Shown here piece after piece: positions 44,422-52,066 of a stretch of 64,000 nt of DNA. Each line of letters opens with the position of its first letter. Position 1 is the stretch's first letter. Source of the DNA: Rothia mucilaginosa ATCC 25296 (GTDB lineage: Bacteria > Actinomycetota > Actinomycetes > Actinomycetales > Micrococcaceae); NCBI RefSeq assembly GCF_000175615.1, contig NZ_ACVO01000004.1:62001-126000 (forward strand), written 5' to 3'. Under the pieces are notes generated by a model. The model did not search any database. It saw only the letters and a list, made by a program, of their open reading frames with translations, and was not told the origin of the DNA. A program made the position numbers and the translations under genes.

Positions 44422-45165
44422 ATGACCCCCCTCCCTCGACCCCTCAAAGCATTGGGGGTAGCAGGCATTGCCGCATCCTTGATGCTGGCACCCCTCCCCG
44501 CACATGCGGAAGGGAACAACCCCTACCGCAACCCCAGTGAATTTTATACTGGCGCAGTTAGTGACTGTCTCCTGGATAAGCAATACGGACGCGGCCAGGA
44601 AGCAGATATCTGGGCATATTGTAATGGCTTGATTTTTGCAGACAATTATGGACTTCCCAATAGTTCTGCCAGCAGAATGGACGTTATCGCTGCTTTATAC
44701 CGTCTAGCAGGATACCCTGAAGTCAAAAACCTACCTGAAGTATCCCCATACGCAGACGTGGAGACCTATGAGCCCACCTACCCTCTTGCTATCTGGGCAT
44801 CACGTGAGGGAATTACAAATGGTTGGTCTGATGGCAAGTTCCATCCCGATGATCGTGCAACTACCAGCACCGTTATCGCTTTCCTCTACCGTGCTGCCGG
44901 TAGCCCACAAAAGCTGTGGTACCGCACATGGGAACATTACAACTACGCAGCTAAAGATATTACCCCCATCGGAAAACCTTTCTGGAAAGAAACTTCCTGG
45001 TACACCGTAGCTATCGCTCCGTACCCCAAGGTGCCTGTTAATGAAAACGAACCGGATAATCTCAAGACCGCTAAACCCACCACCATCCTTGATAAGAGGA
45101 CGGTATATTCAATGATTCGAGATTTTCATACTTCCGGGTACCAGGTCGTCGGAACCCACAAATAA
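44422..45165 (+). CDS. Secreted SLH-like protein, copy 4
   Basis: This 247-aa protein has a signal peptide MTPLPRPLKALGVAGIAASLMLAPLPAHAEG cut after AHA. The cysteine pair is C-x17-C-x-G (SDCLLD...WAYCNG). SLH-like segments are VIAALYRLAGYPEVKNLPEVS, YADVETYEPTYPLAIWA, EGITNGWSDGKFHPDD and VIAFLYRAAGSP. The C-terminal 100 residues are unique. ATG 44422 follows GGAGAGTAAC. Coding DNA is less G+C-rich than its neighbours. It is flanked by identical terminator hairpins. The upstream ATTCACTC is followed 8 nt later by GTTCTCACA, exactly as upstream of copy 1. Confidence 0.82.
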   Translation: MTPLPRPLKALGVAGIAASLMLAPLPAHAEGNNPYRNPSEFYTGAVSDCLLDKQYGRGQEADIWAYCNGLIFADNYGLPNSSASRMDVIAALYRLAGYPEVKNLPEVSPYADVETYEPTYPLAIWASREGITNGWSDGKFHPDDRATTSTVIAFLYRAAGSPQKLWYRTWEHYNYAAKDITPIGKPFWKETSWYTVAIAPYPKVPVNENEPDNLKTAKPTTILDKRTVYSMIRDFHTSGYQVVGTHK

Positions 45166-45173
45166 AATATGAT

Positions 45174-45221
45174 GCATACGCTTGAGGGGCGGGGATTACT
45201 CCCCGCCCCTCAAGCGTATGC
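45174..45221. terminator. Bidirectional terminator, SLH-like copy 4 / beta-helix copy 3
   Basis: Perfect 22-bp stem (GCATACGCTTGAGGGGCGGGGA) with a TTAC loop. It lies between convergent genes. Confidence 0.92.
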
Positions 45222-45275
45222 GTTTTAAGATTTTGTGATCACGAGCCTCAGCCCGCAGAGCCTAACCCGCGAGGG

Positions 45276-46622
45276 TTAGCCCATGAACACGCCGTTGCCG
45301 CGCTTCTCCAGCTGCTTCGGCGCGAAAGTCGCGTGGCGGATGTGGTCCACCTCGATGAGCACGTTATCGCCCATCGCACCGGTCACGTGAACACGGCGGC
45401 CGATCATGTTGTTATCACCAATACGGTCATCCTTCGCGGACGCAGTCGTAATGTGCATATCGCGAATGTTGTTCTCAATGTAGAAACCGTACAGGGAAGC
45501 CTTCGCCCAGCTGTAAGGGTTGTGCGAACGAGGAGCCACGAAGCGGCTACCGCGTGCGTTACGGCCAATGTACCAGTTCGCCGCCTCGTCGCCTCGAGCA
45601 CCGCCGGTAACAGCGTCCTGGAAGCTGGAAGACTCACCCAGGCAACCAATGAACTGGTTGTTGCCCCACTCCACGAGCCAGCCGTGACCGGCGTTCTCCT
45701 GGGCGGTGCAGCCAATGAACATGTTGCGGGTGCCCTGAATGAACCAGCCTGCACCCACATGGCGGGTCTTCACCTCGTACAGGGCGTTCTTACCCTGGTT
45801 GCGCTTGTTGAACCAGCTGGTGGACGCCTCAAACTTGGACTGAGAAGTGTAAATCTCGATACCCGCGTAGGTGCCGAAGCTCATGTTTGCGTCAGAGACG
45901 TCAATCATGGAGAACTTGTTATCTGCCGCGCCGGGGGTGTCACCCTCACGGCGGCGCAGCGGGTGGCCGACAGGCTTACCGACCAGCAGGCCCTGGCGCA
46001 GGGTCTGGCGGATGCGGATCTTGTCAATCTTCATGCCCTGATCGTCCAGGCCCAGGATCGCAACGCCAATGGCGGTGTCCCAGATTTCGATGTTGGACAG
46101 GGTGGGCACTGCGTCCGGCTCACCGGGGTTAGCGTCCGCAATGCGGGTGTGGAAGATGACGCCCGCAACGTTGTCGACGGGCTGGGTGTGCTTCTCCAGG
46201 AAAATCTGGTTGCTCTTAGAATCCAGCGGCAGGTTGTACTTGTTGGTGCGGATGAACAGGTCACGCACGCCCATACGCATGGGCTTGTTCTGGTTGGTGC
46301 CACCGCTCATGGGGGTGGTGTAGCTACCGGTGTGGAAAACGCCGGTGCATTCGTAGCTACCGTTCTTAGACGACGGGATGCTCTTGTCGGTGAAAGCGAC
46401 GATTCGGGTTGCCTGACCGTGGCCGAAGATCTCGACGCGGTGCTTCATTTCGATGAAGGGGTAGGAGACGCGGTACATACCGCCGGGAATCTCCACAGAG
46501 CCGCCGCCCTGCGCAGCAACATCATCGATAGCCTTCTGGATAGCACTAGTGGAATCTCGTACGCCGGTGGGGTCAGCGTTGTACTTGGAATCGCATACGT
46601 TCACGCTCATGATGGTAGCCAT
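45276..46622 (-). CDS. Right-handed beta-helix protein, pectate-lyase superfamily, copy 3
   Basis: This 448-aa protein starts MATIMSVNVCDSKYNADPTG. It shows the superfamily N-motif (DSTSAIQKAIDDV, GGGSVEIPGGMYRV), beta-helix repeats (NMFIGCTAQENAGHGWLVEW, NQFIGCLGESSS) and the shared C-terminal block (AANWYIGRNARG, SLYGFYIENNIRDMHI, GRRVHVTGAMG). It is closest to copy 2 by eye. The ATG at 46622 follows AAAGAGGACACTCC. No signal peptide; the longer open frame would add 22 residues that do not form a convincing one either. Three ATTCACTC copies lie 93-212 nt upstream in sense orientation. Confidence 0.83.
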   Translation of the reverse strand: MATIMSVNVCDSKYNADPTGVRDSTSAIQKAIDDVAAQGGGSVEIPGGMYRVSYPFIEMKHRVEIFGHGQATRIVAFTDKSIPSSKNGSYECTGVFHTGSYTTPMSGGTNQNKPMRMGVRDLFIRTNKYNLPLDSKSNQIFLEKHTQPVDNVAGVIFHTRIADANPGEPDAVPTLSNIEIWDTAIGVAILGLDDQGMKIDKIRIRQTLRQGLLVGKPVGHPLRRREGDTPGAADNKFSMIDVSDANMSFGTYAGIEIYTSQSKFEASTSWFNKRNQGKNALYEVKTRHVGAGWFIQGTRNMFIGCTAQENAGHGWLVEWGNNQFIGCLGESSSFQDAVTGGARGDEAANWYIGRNARGSRFVAPRSHNPYSWAKASLYGFYIENNIRDMHITTASAKDDRIGDNNMIGRRVHVTGAMGDNVLIEVDHIRHATFAPKQLEKRGNGVFMG

Positions 46623-47259
46623 GGAGTGTCCTCTTTCTTGGCGGATACAAACAGCGATTAGCGCATAGATGAAATCTAAGCGCGTCATTAAGCTGAGTGT
46701 ATCCAGTTGTGTTTGAGTGAATAAGTGGTTTTGAGCTTCCTTCCGGTTGAGTGAGTGAGTCTCTTCCAGTGTGGGATGCGGGCGGGGAGTGAATCCGCTG
46801 CATCAACGCTCGTGGGCGGTGTGAGGGAGTGAATCTCAACCGTTCCCATGTGAGTCATAAATTCTTGCATACAGGATGCGAATCTGTCTAACCCACGACA
46901 AAACATTCTAGGGCAAATTTGGGGCTTTTTCGCCGCTCAACGCCCGATAGTGTTGATTGTCTCCTCGGTCACTTTTATGCAGTGAAGTGCACATACCCCA
47001 CAAAAACCCAACTGACCAGTACAAATACCACATTTTGCACACAAATGCACTAGTCAGGGAATTTTTGGCAGTGCGCGCCATATCACTTCATAAACCGATT
47101 GATACGGCCCAAAGTCCCCCATTAAAACCCCTCATCAGAGGCTTATCTCACAGGTTCAGAGGCTCCGGTATAGCGCCCACCAGAGAGTCCAACGAGCACC
47201 CCGGCAGACACTTCTAACAGACACCCGGCAAACAACCCCGGCAGATAGGGTTCAAGCCC
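46623..47259 (-). promoter_or_regulatory. Beta-helix copy 3 upstream region with three ATTCACTC elements
   Basis: No gene seen in 637 bp. ATTCACTC on the minus strand lies at 46722-46715, 46794-46787 and 46834-46827, with CACTCACTCAAC at about 46743-46754. Nearer the 47260 gene, three CCCGGCA(G/A)A motifs occur (47198-47247). Small plus-strand frames lack support. Confidence 0.5.
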
Positions 47260-48258
47260 CTACTGAACTTCCTTCGCGGAGGCGGCACCCACCACATCCA
47301 GGCGCGCATAGCGGCCCGCAAGCCAGGTACAAATCATCAACTGAACCTGATGGAAAATCATGATCGGCAGCATCATCAGGCCCAGCGAGCCCGCACCAAA
47401 AATAATGATCGCCATCGGCAGGCCAGCCGCCAGCGACTTCTTCGAACCGCAGAACTGAATCGTAATACGGTCAGCACGGTTGAAGCCCAGACGCTTAGCC
47501 AGCTGATCAGTCAGCCACAGCATAAACACCACAATAATCGCCATGAGCACAACCAGCAGCACAATCTGCCACCACGCCACGCGCGTCCACACACCCTGCA
47601 CCACCGAGGCGGAGAACGCCGAATACACAATCATCATGACCGAGAACTTATCCAGCCACTTAGTCGTCGGCTTCTTAGCAAACTCCCCCACCCAGCGGCG
47701 CGTCAGCTGGCCAAGCACGAACGGCAGAAACAGCTGAATGGCGATATCCAGGAAGACCGTTCCAGAGAACTCAATATGGCCCGTATTCATCAGCAGCATG
47801 GCGAGTAGCGGAGTCGCCACCACACCCACAATCGAAGAGAGCGAAGCACTCACAATCGCCGCCGCCACGTTACCGCCCGCAATCGAGGTGAACGCAATCG
47901 ACGCCTGCACGGTCGAGGGCACAAAGGTCAAGAACAGAATGCCCATATACAGCCCATCACCGAGCACAAAACGCAGCGGTGAAAGCGCCAAACCGACCAG
48001 CGGGAACAGCACGAACGTGCAGCTGAGAATCATCAGGTGCAGACGCCAGTGGGTCAGGCCGCGAATAGCCTCCGCGGTGGAGAGGCGAGCGCCGTACAGG
48101 TAGAACAGCAGGGCGACCGCGAACTTCGTTCCGGTACTGAACCATTCGGCGAAGTCGCCACGCGCCGGCACAATAATTGCGAGGATGACCGCGCTAATGA
48201 GCATGGTCAGCAGCGGGTCGAGTTTGATGGAGCGAAGTGATGAAAGCATGCTGTCCAT
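47260..48258 (-). CDS. Bile acid:sodium symporter-like transporter (YfeH/SBF-like)
   Basis: This 332-aa membrane protein has about ten helices. It shows the SBF-like pattern (LFYLYGARLSTAEAIRGLTHWRLH, FLTFVPSTVQASIAFTSIAGGNVAAAIVSASLSSIVGV, and RITIQFCGSKKSLAAGLPMA in the second half). The family takes up organic anions with sodium in some members; the substrate here is unknown. I chose ATG 48258 (MDSMLSS) over an upstream GTG. Monocistronic. Confidence 0.85.
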   Translation of the reverse strand: MDSMLSSLRSIKLDPLLTMLISAVILAIIVPARGDFAEWFSTGTKFAVALLFYLYGARLSTAEAIRGLTHWRLHLMILSCTFVLFPLVGLALSPLRFVLGDGLYMGILFLTFVPSTVQASIAFTSIAGGNVAAAIVSASLSSIVGVVATPLLAMLLMNTGHIEFSGTVFLDIAIQLFLPFVLGQLTRRWVGEFAKKPTTKWLDKFSVMMIVYSAFSASVVQGVWTRVAWWQIVLLVVLMAIIVVFMLWLTDQLAKRLGFNRADRITIQFCGSKKSLAAGLPMAIIIFGAGSLGLMMLPIMIFHQVQLMICTWLAGRYARLDVVGAASAKEVQ

Positions 48259-48359
48259 TCTATGCCTGCGGCATGCAGCGGATGCCGTGGAGGGCACACC
48301 TTCTCACCTGGGGGTCACGCAGGGAGAGCTTAGGAGTGTGCAGGAGGCGGTTAACAGCC

Positions 48360-48395
48360 GAACCCGCCGGAGTGCGTTAGCACCCCGGCGGGTTC
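48360..48395 (-). terminator. Terminator of the M48 protease gene
   Basis: GAACCCGCCGG ... CCGGCGGGTTC with a loop of about 14 nt, 56 bp past the stop of the 48451 gene. Confidence 0.75.
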
Positions 48396-48450
48396 GTGAA
48401 GGTTATTGAGCTGTGCGGCTCAGATGAGACGTTCAGAGTAGGCTCAGCGG

Positions 48451-50100
48451 CTACTTCTTATCACCGTCGAAGCCGTAACCGTACGAGCCACCCTCAGAGG
48501 AGTTGTTGCCGTACTGGCCGTAACCGTACTGCTCAGGAGCAGGCTGGCCATTAGAGGGCTGCTCAGGGGCGGACTGGCCTGCACCGTTCTGGGTTGCACC
48601 GTTCTGGCCTGCGGCAGGCTGGCCTGCGGCAGGCTGACCGAAGCCGGGCTGCTGACCGAAGCCGGGCTGCTGACCGTAGGCAGGCTGATTGGGTGCAGGC
48701 TGACCCGGTGCGGGCATCTGCGGGCCACCGGGAGCACCCGGTGCCGGCACGCCACCGGCGGCAGCGTACGCATCCCAACGCTGGCCGTGGAAGGCACGAG
48801 CCTGCTCGGTGAGCCAGCCAGCGAACAGCGTCGAATTCGCATCGAACTTGGGGGCGTTCTCGGGCTTGGAGTACACGTCCACGGTTTCCAGGGTGTGGTC
48901 TGCCCAAACGTCCTGATGTTCACGCATGAACTCGGTGGACTGAATCGGGTCGGGCCACATGTGCACCGGCTCCGCCGCCGGGATCAGGACAGGAACGCGC
49001 GGTGCGGCGTCCTTGACCGGGTTCTCAGTCGGGCGCCAGAACAGGCGGCCCGGCTGGGTGCGGTCACGCAGCGCGTGCGCACGCCAGGTGAGAATCGGGT
49101 GGCTTGCCAGCAGGTTCACGTACCAGACGGCAAGACCGCGGTCGGTGACCGCACGGTCGGCAAGCTCATCGAAGTTAACTTGCTTGTTCAGGTACTTACC
49201 TGCCGCAAGCACCTTGACGGCACCCTCAGCGCCCTCGGGGCAGAAGCGGTAGCCGAAGTTGTCGGCGGTGTATTCCTGCGAGCGGGACAGCGCACTCGAC
49301 AGCACCGGAATCTGGTTGAACAGCGTAGTGAAAATCAGACGGAAATAACCGACGTGACCTGCGGCGATGTGGCCCACCTCGTGGCCAATGATGAAGCGCA
49401 GCGCCTCCGGATCACGGGACTTACCGCCAATCTCGAACAGGTCAGAGTACAGGCAGATGTAGCGGCGGAAGCCGTGACCTGCCGCGAAAGCGTTCATCAC
49501 GCCGTTACCGAGGACGACGTACGCATCCGGCACGCGGCGCAGACCCGCCGCCTCCGCTGCTTCGGCGAGCATCTGGTACGCCTCAGGGAACTGGGTCGGG
49601 GTGATGCGCACACCGCGAACACGCTGCTGCGCGTAGTAGATTGCACGAACAATGAAGATGGCAATCGGGCCCAGGATGAGCAGACCAACCGTCTGGAAAA
49701 TCAGGTCTTCCAGGCTTGCGGAGGTGCTGCCGGAAGGTACTCGAACCGAGCCTTCACCGGTTGAGCTGAAGACGTAACGCATCATCGAGCTGAACAGGTC
49801 AGCCAGCGCCATGAACAGCACAATGTAGCCGACCGCGGTGACGGCGTAGGCGGCGACCAGCCACGGAATTTCGGAGGGGTGACGCAGCGCGTGCAGCACC
49901 TTCGGCGGCAGCATCGACTGGTAGGCGAAGAGCTTCGGCTGGGGCAGGGGGCTAACCGGCTTCTGGCGCTCATCTTCGGGGAGCCAGCCTGCGGAGAGGT
50001 CCTGCGGGAGGGGCTCACCGGGGGCACGGAATGCCTGCTGGCCGGGCTGGGCGTTGAACTGCCCACCGGGCTGCTGGTGGTTTTCAGGGGGTTGAGTCAT
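48451..50100 (-). CDS. M48-family zinc metalloprotease, membrane-bound, with repetitive Gln/Gly tail
   Basis: This 549-aa protein has membrane helices at about 82-104 and 130-155, then an M48 (HtpX/Ste24-like) catalytic domain: FIIGHEVGHIAAGHVGYF carries the zinc HExxH, and SRSQEYTADNFGYRF supplies the third ligand Glu and the Asp. The C-terminal 120 residues are low-complexity (GQQPGFGQQPGFGQ, PAAGQ, then Tyr/Gly-rich). The N-terminal 50 residues are also Gln/Pro-rich. The likely role is membrane protein quality control. Monocistronic. Confidence 0.88.
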   Translation of the reverse strand: MTQPPENHQQPGGQFNAQPGQQAFRAPGEPLPQDLSAGWLPEDERQKPVSPLPQPKLFAYQSMLPPKVLHALRHPSEIPWLVAAYAVTAVGYIVLFMALADLFSSMMRYVFSSTGEGSVRVPSGSTSASLEDLIFQTVGLLILGPIAIFIVRAIYYAQQRVRGVRITPTQFPEAYQMLAEAAEAAGLRRVPDAYVVLGNGVMNAFAAGHGFRRYICLYSDLFEIGGKSRDPEALRFIIGHEVGHIAAGHVGYFRLIFTTLFNQIPVLSSALSRSQEYTADNFGYRFCPEGAEGAVKVLAAGKYLNKQVNFDELADRAVTDRGLAVWYVNLLASHPILTWRAHALRDRTQPGRLFWRPTENPVKDAAPRVPVLIPAAEPVHMWPDPIQSTEFMREHQDVWADHTLETVDVYSKPENAPKFDANSTLFAGWLTEQARAFHGQRWDAYAAAGGVPAPGAPGGPQMPAPGQPAPNQPAYGQQPGFGQQPGFGQPAAGQPAAGQNGATQNGAGQSAPEQPSNGQPAPEQYGYGQYGNNSSEGGSYGYGFDGDKK

Positions 50101-50271
50101 GTCTCGTCCGCTTCGTATCGAGTGTTATCTGATTCCACTCTATCGTTTTTGGGCACTTACTAGTGAATGTGAATGCGCTTTTTCTCACGGAACGCTCACC
50201 ACTTCTCATCTTCCCTGCAATAGCCCGCCAAGAGATACAATGCTTAGCTTTTCTCCCTATTGATGCATGCA

Positions 50272-50312
50272 GAGGGGCCGGTTCCGCACACGTGGTGCGG
50301 AACCGGCCCCTC
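50272..50312 (-). terminator. Terminator of the 50482 gene
   Basis: Perfect inverted repeat AGGGGCCGGTTCCGCAC-ACGTG-GTGCGGAACCGGCCCCT, about 170 bp past the stop of the secreted protein gene. The 50101-50481 gap holds nothing else I can name apart from the M48 promoter side and AT-rich DNA. Confidence 0.8.
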
Positions 50313-50481
50313 CAAAAGCTGACAGAAGAATAGCGTCTACTTATTAGGGACACCACTCCCTAATACACTAAAAATCCATCAACTTTATACTCAAATAAAC
50401 ATCACAATATATAAATCTCAATCCAAGATTGAAGTAGGTCGAATGGGTCACTACTCCATTCAGACCTAATGGAAGCTGATA

Positions 50482-51435
50482 TTAAACAGCTGCCGAAAGA
50501 TAAGTGACAGTACCCCAGGGGGAAGTCACAATAACGCGGTACTGCACCGGAATGACCTTTGCCGACTGATGCGCGGGGTCACCGTAGGTGTGCTTACGCA
50601 GGTAGGTCATGTACGACACAACGTCTTGACCAGCATTGGGGTGGGTAATGTTAGCCATCACCTGAATGTCCCAGGACCAGCCGTCGCGGCCTTCAGCAGT
50701 CGTGTAGTGCTTACCGTATGCGTAAGTCCACAGGGGGCTGTTTTCCTTGGGAGGACGGGGACCATCCGGGAAGTGCAGGTAGTTGTACTTACCGTGAGCG
50801 ATGTAGGTAGAGCGGCTGCCCTTGTAGTTGTCGTTGAGGCGAACAACCGGGGGGTTTGCGCCCTTGCCCTTGTAGCCTTCGGCGTAGTACATGTTGTTCT
50901 TGCGGTTTGCGTCAGACTCACCGAATGCGAAACGGTCCGCACCGGTGGGGGTCGGTGCATAGGAGACGTCACCTGCAACGTTCTCAACACGAACGTTGAT
51001 GATAACGCCGCCACCAACGCCACCAACGCCGTCCTTGGAGGTGTAGTCAGGGGTGTCCTTGCCGTTCGGGGGGTAAATCGGCGGGAAGTCGCTCACACCC
51101 TCGTAACGACCCCAGGGGTAAGCAAGCTTATTTTCGGGGGTGGTGTTGTCGATGAAGTAGGTCTGCGGCTGGGGGCTGCAGTTGGAGGTGGGCATTACTG
51201 CCCATTCGTATTCTTCATTCACGGTACCCTTGTAGCGGCGACGGTTGGCACGTTCACCCCAGGGCACGGATACGATGGTGCCGTATTCGCAAGGGTTCTT
51301 GGATGCGGCGTAGGCGGGCACTACGGCGGTTGCTGCCACAACGGGCGTTGCCCATGCTGCACCCTTGACCAGGGTACGACGGCCCATCAGCTTTCCACTT
51401 TGTTCGGAGTGGCTCTTAGTCGAGTGAATATCCAT
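50482..51435 (-). CDS. Tat-exported secreted protein of unknown function
   Basis: This 317-aa protein starts MDIHSTKSHSEQSGKLMGRRTLVKGAAW. It has a twin-arginine motif (GRRTLVK) followed by ATPVVAATAVVPAYA with an A-x-A cut near residue 43. The mature part is rich in Tyr, Asn, Gly and Pro. It has two cysteines (NPCEYG, SNCSPQ), a GVGGVGGG stretch, and ends in strand-like VIVTSPWGTVTYLSAAV, suggesting a beta-rich fold. No domain recognised. ATG 51435 is preferred over the open frame start at 51480. A run of ten C lies about 350 bp upstream. Confidence 0.72.
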   Translation of the reverse strand: MDIHSTKSHSEQSGKLMGRRTLVKGAAWATPVVAATAVVPAYAASKNPCEYGTIVSVPWGERANRRRYKGTVNEEYEWAVMPTSNCSPQPQTYFIDNTTPENKLAYPWGRYEGVSDFPPIYPPNGKDTPDYTSKDGVGGVGGGVIINVRVENVAGDVSYAPTPTGADRFAFGESDANRKNNMYYAEGYKGKGANPPVVRLNDNYKGSRSTYIAHGKYNYLHFPDGPRPPKENSPLWTYAYGKHYTTAEGRDGWSWDIQVMANITHPNAGQDVVSYMTYLRKHTYGDPAHQSAKVIPVQYRVIVTSPWGTVTYLSAAV

Positions 51436-51984
51436 TACCAAGTCTCTCTCAATTGGAATGAGTTTTGCACATTGATCCACTTTATTTCTGCATAAAATAT
51501 ACAGATATAAAAGTTATCGCAGTATGTGTTTAACGTACAGTTCAGAGTGTGCTCTCAGAATTCTTTTGCGGCTATAAGTCCGCTTCAGTTCTTTTCGATG
51601 AACACTCGTTATATGAACACGCTTTATATGGAATCACAAAAATTTGTATTTATTGTTTCATATTGTGCAACAACTTGGATCGATAAAAAATTCCTAACAG
51701 AATTAATCTAGGATTATCAATCTTTTTTCACCCTCAACCTTAACTGCCATCAATGTTGGAATGTTGCGAATCAATGCACTCAACCCCCCCCCCTTGCACA
51801 ACTTTCCCAAGCAAGCAATAAGTTTACACTTTATGCAGCATCTAAACCCACACTTTTAGCTAAATTTCATTCTTGTTTTCTAAGTGACAGATGACATACA
51901 TGCAATACATGCCACATTGCCACAATATTGCATTGTAAAGTGAGTTGAATCATATGTATTTACTCTAATGGATGTTCAAAAACA
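51436..51984. other. AT-rich intergenic region with a ten-C homopolymer
   Basis: About 550 bp with no supported gene. Low G+C throughout, except for an uninterrupted run of ten C at 51784-51793, the longest homopolymer I noticed. It lies upstream of the Tat-exported protein and downstream of ackA. Confidence 0.5.
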
Positions 51985-52027
51985 AGTCCGCTGCAGCACC
52001 CGTACGGAACGGGAACTGCAGCGGACT
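51985..52027 (-). terminator. ackA terminator
   Basis: AGTCCGCTGCAG ... CTGCAGCGGACT with an inner CCCGT/ACGGG stem. On the minus strand it is followed by TGTTTTTG. Confidence 0.85.
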
Positions 52028-52066
52028 GCCTATATTCAACCGCCTATACGGCGGGGTGCGTGGGGC

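Noticed and set aside
24701..46622. Prophage or tailocin origin of the beta-helix genes
   Set aside because: Tailspikes share the fold, but no capsid, tail, portal, integrase or lysis genes are present.
45333..46661. 442-codon plus-strand frame opposite beta-helix copy 3
   Set aside because: Shadow; the minus-strand protein has clear family motifs and a ribosome site.
46957..47217. 86-codon plus-strand frame
   Set aside because: No ribosome site or conserved features; region better explained as upstream DNA with repeated motifs.
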